Under the pieces are notes generated by a model, which was given only the letters and a program-made list of their open reading frames with translations, searched no databases and was not told the origin of the DNA. Of a stretch of DNA of 64,000 nt, positions 26,501 through 39,927 are shown piece by piece. The first letter of the stretch is position 1. Each line of letters starts with the position of its first letter. The stretch is from assembly GCF_022965805.1 (NCBI RefSeq), contig NW_027331436.1:372001-436000 (forward strand), in the 5' to 3' direction. A program made the position numbers and the translations under genes. The DNA is from Primulina eburnea (Eukaryota > Streptophyta > Magnoliopsida > Lamiales > Gesneriaceae).

Positions 26501-28766
26501 TTTCTATGGACTTTATTTTGGGGTTGCCTAGGACTAAGAAGGGGAGGGATTCTATTTTTGGATTACTTTATGGGCTAAACTTTGCTCAATATTGTTGTAA
26601 TCTACTATTTGTCATTCTCAAACGGATGGACAAACTGAAGTTGTCAATAGAACTTATATGGGCTAAACTTTGCTCAATATTGTTGTAATCTACTACTTGT
26701 CATCCCCAAACGGATGGACAAACTGAAGTTGTAAATAGAACTTTGGGAACACTTGTGCGTGCTATTCTTAAAAGAACTTGGATTGACATTTCTATGGACT
26801 TTATTTTGGGGTTGCCTAGGACTAAGAAGGTGAGGGATTCTATTTTTGGATTACTTTATGGGCTAAACTTTGCTCAATATTGTTGTAATCTACTACTTGT
26901 CATCCTCAAACGGATGGACAAACTGAAGTTGTAAATAGAACTTTGGGAACACTTGTGCGTGCTATTCTTAAAAAGAACTTGGATTGACATTTCTATGCAC
27001 TTTATTTTGGGGTTGCCTAGGACTAAGAAGGGGAGGGATTCTATTTTTGGATTACTTAATGGGCTAAACATTGCTCAATATTGTTGTAATCTACTACTTG
27101 TCATCCTCAAACGGATGGACAAACTGAAGTTGTCAATAGAACTTATATGGGCTAAACTTTGCTCAATATTGTTGTAATCTACTACTTGTCATCCCCAAAC
27201 GGATGGACAAACTGAAGTTGTAAATAGAACTTTGGGAACACTTGTGCGTCCTATTCTTAAAAAGAACTTGGATTGACATTTCTATGGACTTTATTTTGGG
27301 GTTGCCTAGGACTAAGAAGGGGAGGGATTCTATTTTTGCATTACTTTATGGGCTAAACTTTGCTCCATATTGTTGTAATCTACTACTTGTCATCCCCAAA
27401 CGGATGGACAAACTGAAGTTGTAAATAGAACTTTGGGAACACTTTTGCGTGCTATTCTTAAAAGAACTTGGACTGACATTTCTATGCACTTTATTTTGGG
27501 GTTGCCTAGGACTAAGAAGGTGAGGGATTCTATTTTTGGATTACTTTATGGGCTAAACTTTGCTCAATATTGTTGTAATCTACTACTTGTCATCCTCAAA
27601 CGGATGGACAAACTGAAGTTGTAAATAGAACTTTGGGAACACTTGTGCGTGCTATTCTTAAAAAGAACTTGGATTGACATTTCTATGCACTTTATTTTGG
27701 GGTTGCCTAGGACTAAGAAGGGGAGGGATTCTATTTTTGGATTACTTTATGGGCTAAACATTGCTCAATATTGTTGTAATCTACTACTTGTCATCCTCAA
27801 ACGGATGGACAAACTGAAGTTGTCAAAAGAATTTATATGGGCTAAACTTTGCTCAATATTGTTGTAATCTACTACTTGTCATCCCCAAACGGATGGACAA
27901 ACTGAAGTTGTAAATAGAACTTTGGGAACACTTGTGCGTCCTATTCTTAAAAAGAACTTGGATTGACATTTCTATGCACTTTATTTTGAGGTTGCCTAGG
28001 ACTAAGAAGGGGAGGGATTCTATTTTTGGATTACTTTATGGCCTAACTTTGCTCCATATTGTTGTAATCTACTACTTGTCATCCTCAAACGGATGGACAA
28101 ACTGAAGTTGTCAATAGAACTTTGGGAACACTTTTGCGTGCTTTTCTTAAAAAGAACTTGGATTGACATTTCTATGGACTTTATTTTGGGGTTGCCTAGG
28201 ACTAAGAAGGGGAGGGATTCTATTTTTGGATTACTTTATGGGCTAAACTTTGCTCAATATTGTTGTAATCTACTACTTGTCATCCTCAAACGGATGGAAA
28301 AACTGAAGTTGTCAATAGAACTTATATGGCCTAACCTTTGCTCAATATTGTTGTAATTTACTACTTGTCATTCTCAAACGGATGGACAAACTGAAGTTGT
28401 AAATAGAACTTTGGGAACACTTTTGTGTCCTATTCTTAAAAAGAACTTGGATTGACATTTCTATGCACTTTATTTTGGGGTTGCCTAGGACTGAGAAGGG
28501 GAGGGATTCTATTTTTGCATTACTTTATGGGCTAAACTTTGCTCCATATTGTTGTAATCTACTACTTGTCATCCCCAAACGGATGGACAAACTGAAGTTG
28601 TAAATAGAACTTTGGGAACACTTTTGCGTGCTATTCTTAAAAGAACTTGGACTGACATTTCTATGCACTTTATTTTGGGGTTGCCTAGGACTAAGAAGGT
28701 GAGGGATTCTATTTTTGGATTACTTTATGGGCTAAACTTTGCTCAATATTGTTGTGATCTACTACT
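23589..28766 (+). repeat. Mosaic satellite region
   Basis: 200/148-bp alternation up to about 25030, then 200/201/88 units. It contains second copies of blocks seen at 11-14 kb (offset 11,405) and at 16.9-18.9 kb (offsets 8,805 and 8,605). A truncated HOR begins at 27588 and breaks off near 28500, where a unit switches from CTGAGAAGG to GCATTACTTT within one monomer. No other sequence is present. Confidence 0.85.
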
Positions 28767-31358
28767 TGTCATCCTCAAACGGATGGACAAACTGAAGTTG
28801 TAAATAGAACTTTGGGAACACTTGTGCGTGCTATTCTTAAAAAGAACTTGGATTGACATTTCTATGCACTTTATTTTGGGGTTGCCTAGGACTAAGAAGG
28901 GGAGGGATTCTATTTTTGGATTACTTTATGGGCTAAACATTGCTCAATATTGTTGTAATCTACTACTTGTCATCCTCAAACGGATGGACAAACTGAAGTT
29001 GTAAAAAGAATTTATATGGGCTAAACTTTGCTCAATATTGTTGTAATCTACTACTTGTCATCCCCAAACGGATGGACAAACTGAAGTTGTAAATAGAACT
29101 TTGGGAACACTTGTGCGTCCTATTCTTAAAAAGAACTTGGATTGACATTTCTATGCACTTTATTTTGAGGTTGCCTAGGACTAAGAAGGGGAGGGATTCT
29201 ATTTTTGGATTACTTTATGGCCTAACTTTGCTCCATATTGTTGTAATCTACTACTTGTCATCCTCAAACGGATGGACAAACTGAAGTTGTCAATAGAACT
29301 TTGGGAACACTTTTGCGTGCTTTTCTTAAAAAGAACTTGGATTGACATTTCTATGGACTTTATTTTGGGGTTGCCTAGGACTAAGAAGGGGAGGGATTCT
29401 ATTTTTGGATTACTTTATGGGCTAAACTTTGCTCAATATTGTTGTAATCTACTACTTGTCATCCTCAAACGGATGGAAAAACTGAAGTTGTCAATAGAAC
29501 TTATATGGCCTAACCTTTGCTCAATATTGTTGTAATTTACTACTTGTCATTCTCAAACGGATGGACAAACTGAAGTTGTAAATAGAACTTTGGGAACACT
29601 TTTGTGTCCTATTCTTAAAAAGAACTTGGATTGACATTTCTATGCACTTTATTTTGGGGTTGCCTAGGACTGAGAAGGGGAGGGATTCTATTTTTGGATT
29701 ACTTTATGGGCTAAACTTTGTTCAATATTGTTGTAATCTACTACTTGTCATCCTCAAACAGATGGACAAACTGAAGTTGTCAATAGAACTTTGGGAACAC
29801 TTTTGCGTGCTATTCTTAAAAGAAGGGGAGGGATTCTATTTTCGGATTACTTTATGGGCTAAACTTTGCTCAATATTGTTGTAATCTACTACTTGTCATC
29901 CCCAAACGGATGGACAAACTGAAGTTGTAAATAGAACTTTGGGAACACATGTGCGTGCTATTCTTAAAAGAACTTGGATTGACATTTCTATGGACTTTAT
30001 TTTGGGGTTGCCTAGGACTAAGAAGGGGAGGGATTCTATTTTTGGATTACTTTATGGGCTAAACTTTGCTCAATATTGTTGTAATCTAATATTTGTCATC
30101 CTCAAACGGATGGACAAACTGAAGTTGTCAATAGAACTTATATGGGCTAAACTTTGCTCAATATTGTTGTAATCTACTACTTGTCATCCCCAAACGGATG
30201 GACAAACTGAAGTTTTAAATAGAACTTTGGGAACACTTGTGCGTGCTATTCTTAAAAGAACATTGATTGACATTTCTATGGACTTTATTTTGGGGTTGCC
30301 TAGGACTAAAAAGGGGAGGGATTCTATTTTTGGATTACTTTATGGGCTAAACTTTGCTCCATATTGTTGTAATCTACTACTTGTCATCCTCAAACGGATG
30401 GACAAACTGAAGTTGTAAATAGAACTTTGGGAACACTTTTGCGTGCTATTCTTAAAAAGAACTTGGATTGACATTTCTATGGACTTTATTTTGGGGTTGC
30501 CTAGGACTAAGAAGGGGAGGGATTCTAGTTTTGGATTACTTTATGGGCTAAACTTTGCTCAATATTGTTGTAATCTACTATTTGTCATCCTCAAACGGAT
30601 GGACAAACTGAAGTTGTCAATAGAACTTATATGGGCTAAACTTTGCTCAATATTGTTGTAATCTACTACTTGTCATCCCCAAACGGATGGACAAACTGAA
30701 GTTTTAAATAGAACTTTGAGAACACTTGTGCGTGCTATTCTTAAAAGAACATTGATTGACATTTCTATGGACTTTATTTTGGGGTTGCCTAGGACTAAGA
30801 AGGGGAGGGATTCTATTTTTGGATTACTTTATGGGCTAAACTTTGCTCAATATTGTTGTAATCTACTATTTGTCATTCTCAAACGGATGGACAAACTGAA
30901 GTTGTCAATAGAACTTATATGGGCTAAACTTTGCTCAATATTGTTGTAATCTACTACTTGTCATCCCCAAACGGATGGACAAACTGAAGTTGTAAATAAA
31001 ACTTTGGGAACACTTGTGCGTGCTATTCTTAAAAGAACTTGGATTGACATTTCTATGGACTTTATTTTGGGGTTGCCTAGGACTAAGAAGGGGAGGGATT
31101 CTATTTTTGCATTACTTTATGGGCTAAACTTTGCTCCATATTGTTGTAATCTACTACTTGTCATCCCCAAACGGATGGACAAACTGAAGTTGTAAATAGA
31201 ACTTTGGGAACACTTTTGCGTGCTATTCTTAAAAGAACTTGGACTGACATTTCTATGCACTTTATTTTGGGGTTGCCTAGGACTAAGAAGGTGAGGGATT
31301 CTATTTTTGGATTACTTTATGGGCTAAACTTTGCTCAATATTGTTGTAATCTACTACT
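28767..31358 (+). repeat. 2,592-bp higher-order repeat, copy 7
   Basis: Full 16-unit HOR, offset 8,897 bp from copy 6. Private marks include TTGTGATCTAC near 28755 (just upstream of the chosen start) and AACACATGTGCG near 29945. A partial seven-unit copy follows at 31359-32485. Confidence 0.9.
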
Positions 31359-32485
31359 TGTCATCCTCAAACGGATGGACAAACTGAAGTTGTAAATAGA
31401 ACTTTGGGAACACTTGTGCGTGCTATTCTTAAAAAGAACTTGGATTGACATTTCTATGCACTTTATTTTCGGGATGCCTAGGACTAAGAAGGGGAGGGAT
31501 TCTATTTTTGGATTACTTTATGGGCTAAACATTGCTCAATATTGTTGTAATCTACTACTTGTCATCCTCAAACGGATGGACAAACTGAAGTTGTCAATAG
31601 AACTTATATGGGCTAAACTTTGCTCAATATTGTTGTAATCTACTACTTGTCATCCCCAAACGGATGGACAAACTGAAGTTGTAAATAGAACTTTGGGAAC
31701 ACTTGTGCGTCCTATTCTTAAAAAGAACTTGGATTGACATTTCTATGCACTTTATTTTGAGGTTGCCTAGGACTAAGAAGGGGAGGGATTCTATTTTTGG
31801 ATTACTTTATGGCCTAACTTTGCTCCATATTGTTGTAATCTACTACTTGTCATCCTCAAACGGATGGACAAACTGAAGTTGTCAATAGAACTTTGGGAAC
31901 ACTTTTGCGTGCTTTTCTTAAAAAGAACTTGGATTGACATTTCTATGGACTTTATTTTGGGGTTGCCTAGGACTAAGAAGGGGAGGGATTCTATTTTTGG
32001 ATTACTTTATGGGCTAAACTTTGCTCAATATTGTTGTAATCTACTACTTGTCATCCTCAAACGGATGGAAAAACTGAAGTTGTCAATAGAACTTATATGG
32101 CCTAACCTTTGCTCAATATTGTTGTAATTTACTACTTGTCATTCTCAAACGGATGGACAAACTGAAGTTGTAAATAGAACTTTGGGAACACTTTTGTGTC
32201 CTATTCTTAAAAAGAACTTGGATTGACATTTCTATGCACTTTATTTTGGGGTTGTCTAGGACTGAGAAGGGGAGGGATTCTATTTTTGGATTACTTTATG
32301 GGCTAAACTTTGTTCAATATTGTTGTAATCTACTACTTGTCATCCTCAAACAGATGGACAAACTGAAGTTGTCAATAGAACTTTGGGAACACTTTTGCGT
32401 GCTATTCTTAAAAGAAGGGGAGGGATTCTATTTTCGGATTACTTTATGGGCTAAACTTTGCTCAATATTGTTGTAATCTACTACT
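31359..32485 (+). repeat. Partial higher-order repeat (first seven units)
   Basis: Seven units totalling 1,127 bp, as at 11057 and 22462. That the same seven-unit truncation occurs three times shows the truncation itself was duplicated. Confidence 0.87.
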
Positions 32486-35400
32486 TGTCATCACCAAACG
32501 GATGGACAAACTGAAGTTGTAAATAGAACTTTCGGAACACTTGTGCGTGCTATTCTTAAAAGAACTTGGATTGACATTTCTATGGACTTTATTTTGGGGT
32601 TGCCTAGGACTAAGAAGGGGAGGGATTCTATTTTTGGATTACTTTATGGGCTAAACTTTAATCCATATTGTTGTAATCTACTACTTGTCATCCTCAAACG
32701 GATGGACAAACTGAAGTTGTCAATAGAACTTTGGGAACACTTTTGCGTGCTATTCTTAAAAGAAGGGGAGGGATTCTATTTTCGGATTACTTTATGGGCT
32801 AAACTTTGCTCAATATTGTTGTAATCTACTACTTGTCATCCCCAAACGGATGGACAAACTGAAGTTGTAAATAGAACTTTGGGAACACTTGTGCGTGCTA
32901 TTCTTAAAAGAACTTGGATTGACATTTCTATGCACTTTATTTTGGGGTTGCCTAGGACTAAGAAGGGGAGGGATTCTATTTTTGGATTACTTTATGGGCT
33001 AAACTTTAATCCATATTGTTGTAATCTACTACTTGTCATCCTCAAACGGATGGACAAACTGAAGTTGTCAATAGAACTTTGGGAACACTTTTGCGTGTTA
33101 TTCTTAAAAGAAGGGGAGGGATTCTATTTTCGGATTACTTTATGGGCTAAACTTTGCTCAATATTGTTGTAATCTACTACTTGTCATCCCCAAACGGATG
33201 GACAAACTGAAGTTGTAAATAGAACTTTAGGAACACTTGTGCGTGCTATTCTTAAAAGAACTTGGATTGACATTTCTATGCACTTTATTTTGGGGTTGCC
33301 AAGGACTAAGAAGGGGAGGGATTCTATTTTTGGATTACTTTATGGGCTAAACTTTGCTCAATATTGTTGTAATCTACTACTTGTCATCCTCAAACGGATG
33401 GACAAACTGAAGTTGTAAATAGAACTTTGGGAACACTTTTGCGTGCTATTCTTAAAAGAACTTGGACTGATATTTCTATGGACTTTATTTTAGGGTTGCC
33501 TAGGACTAAGAAGGTGAAGGATTCTATTTTTGGATTACTTTATAGGCTAAACTTTGCTCAATATTGTTGTAATCTACTACTTTTCATCCTCAAACGGAAG
33601 GACAAACTGAAGTTGTCAATAGAACTTTGGGAACACTTTTGCGTGCTATTCTTACAAAGAACTTGGATTGACATTTCTATGGACTTTATTTTGGGGTTGA
33701 CAAGGACTAAGAAGGGGAGGGATTCTATTTTTGGATTACTTTATGGCTAAACTTTGCTCAATATTGTTGTAATCTACTACTTGTCATCCTCAAACAGATT
33801 GACAAACTGAAGTTGTAAATTGAACTTTGGGAACACTTTTGCGTGCTATTCTTAAAAAGAACTTGGATTGACATTTCTATGGACTTTATTCTGGGGTTGC
33901 CTAGGACTAAGAAGGGGAGGGATTCTATTTTTGGATTACTTTATGGGCTAAACTTTGCTCAATATTGTTGTAATCTACTACTTGTCATCCTCAAACGAAT
34001 GGACAAACTGAAGTTGTAAATAGAACTTTGGGAACACTTTTGCGTGCTATTCTTAAAAGAACTTGGACTGACATTTCTATGGACTTTATTTTGGGGTTGC
34101 CTAGAACTAAGAAGGTGAGGGATTCTATTTTTGGATTACTTTATGGGCTAAACTTTGCTCAATATTGTTGTAATCTACTACTTGTCATCCTCAAACGGAT
34201 GGACAAACTGAAGTTGTCAATAGAACTTTGGGAACACTTTTGCGTGCTATTCTTAAAAAGAACTTGGATTGACATTTCTATGCACTTTATTTTGGGGTTG
34301 CCTAGGACTAAGAAGGGGAGGGATTCTATTTTTGAATTACTTTATGGGCTAAACTTTGCACAATAAAGTTGTAATCTACAACTTGTCATCCTCAAACGGA
34401 TGGACAAACTGAAGTTGTAAATAGAACTTTGGGAACACTTTTGCGTGCTATTCTTAAAAAGAACTTGGATTGACATATCTATGCACTTTATTGTGGGGTT
34501 GCCTAGGACTAAGAAGGGGAGGGATTCTATTTTTGGATTACTTTATGGGCTAAACTTTGCTCAATATTGTTGTAATCTACTACTTGTCATCCTCAAACGG
34601 ATGGACAAACTGAAGTTGTAAATAGAACTTTGAGAACACTTTTGCGTGCTATTCTTAAAAAGAACTTGGATTGACATTTCTATGGACTTTATTCTGGGTT
34701 GCCTAGGACTAAGAAGGGGAGGGATTCTATTTTTGGATTACTTTATGGGCTAAACTTTGCTCAATATTATTGTAATCTAATATTTGTCATCCTCAAACGG
34801 ATGGACAAACTGAAGTTGTCAATAGAACTTATATGGGCTAAACTTTGCTCAATATTGTTGTAATCTACTACTTGTCATCCCCAAACGGATGGACAAACTG
34901 AAGTTTTAAATAGAACTTTGGGAACACTTGTGCGTGCTATTCTTAAAAGAACATTGATTGACATTTCTATGGACTTTATTTTGGGGTTGCCTAGGACTAA
35001 GAAGGGGAGGGATTCTATTTTTGGATTACTTTATGGGCTAAACTTTGCTCCATATTGTTGTAATCTACTACTTGTCATCCTCAAACGGATGGACAAACTG
35101 AAGTTGTAAATAGAACTTTGGGAATACTTTTGCGTGCTATTCTTAAAAAGAACTTGGATTGACATTTCTATGGACTTTATTTTGGGGTTGCCTAGGACTA
35201 AGAAGGGGAGGGATTCTAGTTTTGGATTACTTTATGGGCTAAACTTTGCTCAATATTGTTGTAATCTACTATTTGTCATCCTCAAACGGATGGACAAACT
35301 GAAGTTGTCAATAGAACTTATATGGGCTAAACTTTGCTCAATATTGTTGTAATCTACTACTTGTCATCCCCAAACGGATGGACAAACTGAAGTTGTAAAT

Positions 35401-38400
35401 AGAACTTTGGGAATACTGGTGCGTGCTATTCTTAAAAGAACTTGGATTGACATTTCTATAGACTTTATTTTGGGGTTGCCTAGGACTAAGAAGGGGAGAG
35501 ATTCTATTTTTGCATTACTTTATGGGCTAAACTTTGCTCCATATTGTTGTAATCTACTACTTGTCATCCTCAAATGGATGGACAAACTGAAGTTGTAAAT
35601 AGAACTTTGGGAACACTTTTGCGTGCTATTCTTAAAAGAACTTGGACTGACATTTCTGTGGACTTTATTTTGGGGTTGCCTAGGACTAAGAAGGTGAGGG
35701 ATTCTATTTTGGATTACTTTATGGGCTAAACTTTGCTCAATATTGTTGTAATCTACTACTTGTCATCCTCAAACAGATGGACAAACTGAAGTTGTAAATA
35801 GAACTTTGGGAACACTTGTGCGTGCTATTCTTAAAAGAACTTGGATTAACATTTCTATGCACTTTATTTTGGGGTTGCCTAGGACTAAGAAGGGGAGGGA
35901 TTCTATTTTTGGATTACTTTATGGGCTAAACTTTGCTCAATATTGTTGTAATCTACTACTTGTCATCCTCAAACGGATGGACAAACTGAAGTTGTCAATA
36001 GAACTTTAGGAACACTTTTGCGTGCTATTCTTAAAAAGAACTTGGATTGACATTTCTATGGACTTTATTTTGGGGTTGCCAAGGACTAAGAAGGGGAGGG
36101 ATTCTATTTTTGGATTACTTTATGGCTAAACTTTGCTCAATATTGTTGTAATCTACTACTTGTCATCCTCAAACGGATGGACAAACTGAAGTTGTAAATA
36201 GAACTTTGGGAACACTTTTGCGTGCTATTCTTAAAAAGAACTTGGATTGACATTTCTATGGACTTTATTTTGCGGTTGCCTAGGACTAAGAAGGGGAGGG
36301 ATTCTATTTTTGGATTACTTTATGGGCTAAACTTTGCACAATAAAGTTGTAATCTACAACTTGTCATCCTCAAACGGATGGACAAACTGAAGTTGTAAAT
36401 AGAACTTTGGGAACACTTTTGCGTGCTATTCTTAAAAAGAACTTGGATTGACATTTCTATGCATTTTATTTTGGGGTTGCCTAGGACTAAGAAGGTGAGG
36501 GATTCTATTTTTGGATTACTTTATGGCTAAACTTTGCTCAATATTGTTGTAATCTACTACTTGTCATCCCCAAACGGAGGGACAAACTGAAGTTGTAAAT
36601 AGAACTTTGGGAACACTTGTGCGTGCTATTCTTAAAAGAACTTGGATTGACATTTCTATGGACTTTATTTTGGGGTTGCCTAGGACTAAGAAGGGGAGGG
36701 ATTCTATTTTTGGATTACTTTATGGGCTAAACTTTGCTCAATATTGTTGTAATCTACTACTTGTCATCCTCAAACGGATGGAAAAACTGAAGTTGTCAAT
36801 AGAACTTATATGGCCTAACCTTTGCTCAATATTGTTGTAATTTACTACTTGTCATTCTCAAACGGATGGACAAACTGAAGTTGTAAATAGAACTTTGGGA
36901 ACACTTTTGCGTGCTATTCTTAAAAAGAACTTGGATTGACATTTCTATGCACTTTATTTTGGGGTTGCCTAGGACTGAGAAGGGGAGGGATTCTATTTTT
37001 GGATTACTTTATGGGCTAAACTTTGTTCAATATTGTTGTAATCTACTACTTGTCATCCTCAAACAGATGGACAAACTGAAGTTGTCAATAGAACTTTGGG
37101 AACACTTTTGCGTGCTATTCTTAAAAGAAGGGGAGGGATTCTATTTTCGAATTACTTTATGGGCTAAACTTTGCTCAATATTGTTGTAATCTACTACTTG
37201 TCATCCCCAAACGGATGGACAAACTGAAGTTGTAAATAGAACTTTGGGAACACTTGTGCGTGCTATTCTTAAAAGAACTTGGATTAACATTTCTATGCAC
37301 TTTATTTTGGGGTTGCCTAGAACTAAGAAGGGGAGGGATTCTATTTTTGGATTACTTTATGGGCTAAACTTTAATCCATATTGTTGTAATCTACTACTTG
37401 TCATCCTCAAACGGATGGACAAACTGAAGTTGTCAATAGAACTTTGGGAACACTTTTGCGTGCTATTCTTAAAAGAAGGGGAGGGATTCTATTTTCGGAT
37501 TACTTTATGGGCTAAACTTTGCTCAATATTGTTGTAATCTACTACTTGTCATCCCCAAACGGATGGACAAACTGAAGTTGTAAATAGAACTTTAGGAACA
37601 CTTGTGCGTGCTATTTTTAAAAGAACTTGGATTGACATTTCTATGCACTTTATTTTGGGGTTGCCAAGGACTAAGAAGGGGAGGGATTCTATTTTTGGAT
37701 TACTTTATGGGCTAAACTTTAATCCATATTGTTGTAATCTACTACTTGTCATCCTCAAACGGATGGACAAACTGAAGTTGTAAATAGAACTTTGGGAACA
37801 CTTTTGCGTGCTATTCTTAAAAGAACTTGGACTGATATTTCTATGGACTTTATTTTAGGGTTGCCTAGGACTAAGAAGGTGAGGGATTCTATTTTTGGAT
37901 TACTTTATAGGCTAAACTTTGCTCAATATTGTTGTAATCTACTACTTTTCATCCTCAAACGGAAGGACAAACTGAAGTTGTCAATAGAACTTTGGGAACA
38001 CTTTTGCGTGCTATTCTTACAAAGAACTTGGATTGACATTTCTATGGACTTTATTTTGGGGTTGACAAGGACTAAGAAGGGGAGGGATTCTATTTTTGGA
38101 TTACTTTATGGCTAAACTTTGCTCAATATTGTTGTAATCTACTACTTGTCATCCTCAAACAGATTGACAAACTGAAGTTGTAAATTGAACTTTGGGAACA
38201 CTTTTGCGTGCTATTCTTAAAAAGAACTTGGATTGACATTTCTATGGACTTTATTCTGGGGTTGCCTAGGACTAAGAAGGGGAGGGATTCTATTTTTGGA
38301 TTACTTTATGGGCTAAACTTTGCTCAATATTGTTGTAATCTACTACTTGTCATCCTCAAACGGATGGACAAACTGAAGTTGTAAATAGAACTTTGGGAAC

Positions 38401-39927
38401 ACTTTTGCGTGCTATTCTTAAAAGAACTTGGACTGACATTTCTATGGACTTTATTTTGGGGTTGCCTAGAACTAAGAAGGTGAGGGATTCTATTTTTGGA
38501 TTACTTTATGGGCTAAACTTTGCTCAATATTGTTGTAATCTACTACTTGTCATCCTCAAACGGATGGACAAACTGAAGTTGTCAATAGAACTTTGGGAAC
38601 ACTTTTGCGTGCTATTCTTAAAAAGAACTTGGATTGACATTTCTATGCACTTTATTTTGGGGTTGCCTAGGACTAAGAAGGGGAGGGATTCTATTTTTGA
38701 ATTACTTTATGGGCTAAACTTTGCACAATAAAGTTGTAATCTACAACTTGTCATCCTCAAACGGATGGACAAACTGAAGTTGTAAATAGAACTTTGGGAA
38801 CACTTTTGCGTGCTATTCTTAAAAAGAACTTGGATTGACATATCTATGCACTTTATTGTGGGGTTGCCTAGGACTAAGAAGGGGAGGGATTCTATTTTTG
38901 GATTACTTTATGGGCTAAACTTTGCTCAATATTGTTGTAATCTACTACTTGTCATCCTCAAACGGATGGACAAACTGAAGTTGTAAATAGAACTTTGAGA
39001 ACACTTTTGCGTGCTATTCTTAAAAAGAACTTGGATTGACATTTCTATGGACTTTATTCTGGGGTTGCCTAGGACTAAGAAGGGGAGGGATTCTATTTTT
39101 GGATTACTTTATGGGCTAAACTTTGCTCAATATTGTTGTAATCTAATTTTTGTCATCCTCAAACGGATGGACAAACTGAAGTTGTCAATAGAACTTATAT
39201 GGGCTAAACTTTGCTCAATATTGTTGTAATCTACTACTTGTCATCCCCAAACGGATGGACAAACTGAAGTTGTAAATAGAACTTTGGGAACACTTGTGCG
39301 TGCTATTCTTAAAAGAACATTGATTGAAATTTCTATGGACTTTATTTTGGGGTTGCCTAGGACTAAGAAGGGGAGGGATTCTATTTTTGGATTACTTTAT
39401 GGGCTAAACTTTGCTCCATATTGTTGTAATCTACTACTTGTCATCCTCAAACGGATGGACAAACTGAAGTTGTAAATAGAACTTTGGGAACACTTTTGCG
39501 TGCTATTCTTAAAAAGAACTTGGATTGACATTTCTATGGACTTTATTTTGGGGTTGCCTAGGACTAAGAAGGGGAGGGATTCTAGTTTTGGATTACTTTA
39601 TGGGCTAAACTTTGCTCAATATTGTTGTAATCTACTATTTGTCATCCTCAAACGGATGGACAAACTGAAGTTGTCAATAGAACTTATATGGGCTAAACTT
39701 TGCTCAATATTGTTGTAATCTACTACTTGTCATCCCCAAACGGATGGACAAACTGAAGTTGTAAATAGAACTTTGGGAATACTGGTGCGTGCTATTCTTA
39801 AAAGAACTTGGATTGACATTTCTATAGACTTTATTTTGGGGTTGCCTAGGACTAAGAAGGGGAGAGATTCTATTTTTGCATTACTTTATGGGCTAAACTT
39901 TGCTCCATATTGTTGTAATCTACAACT
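32486..39927 (+). repeat. Mosaic satellite region with a 4.37-kb-offset duplication
   Basis: The segment 32834-35598 is repeated at 37199-39964 (offset 4,365-4,366 bp). Shared marks include TTACAAAGAAC (33652/38017), GGTTGACAAGG (33697/38062), AAATTGAACTTTG (33818/38183) and the palindromic variant. Units with ATGGCTAAAC (one G fewer) and CCAAGGAC are frequent. No gene is present. Confidence 0.85.
34366..34384. repeat. 19-bp palindromic monomer variant (one of five)
   Basis: A perfect inverted repeat with 8-bp arms and a 3-nt loop: AAGTTGTA-ATC-TACAACTT. It replaces the usual TATTGTTGTAATCTACTACTT. Identical copies lie at 36344-36362, 38731-38749, 40310-40328 and 42493-42511. In the integrase frame this variant reads T-I-K-L-stop-S-T-T, closer to the usual integrase G-T-K-L-L-F-S-T-T than the common S-I-L-L form. 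It may therefore be the older state of the monomer. Confidence 0.8.
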
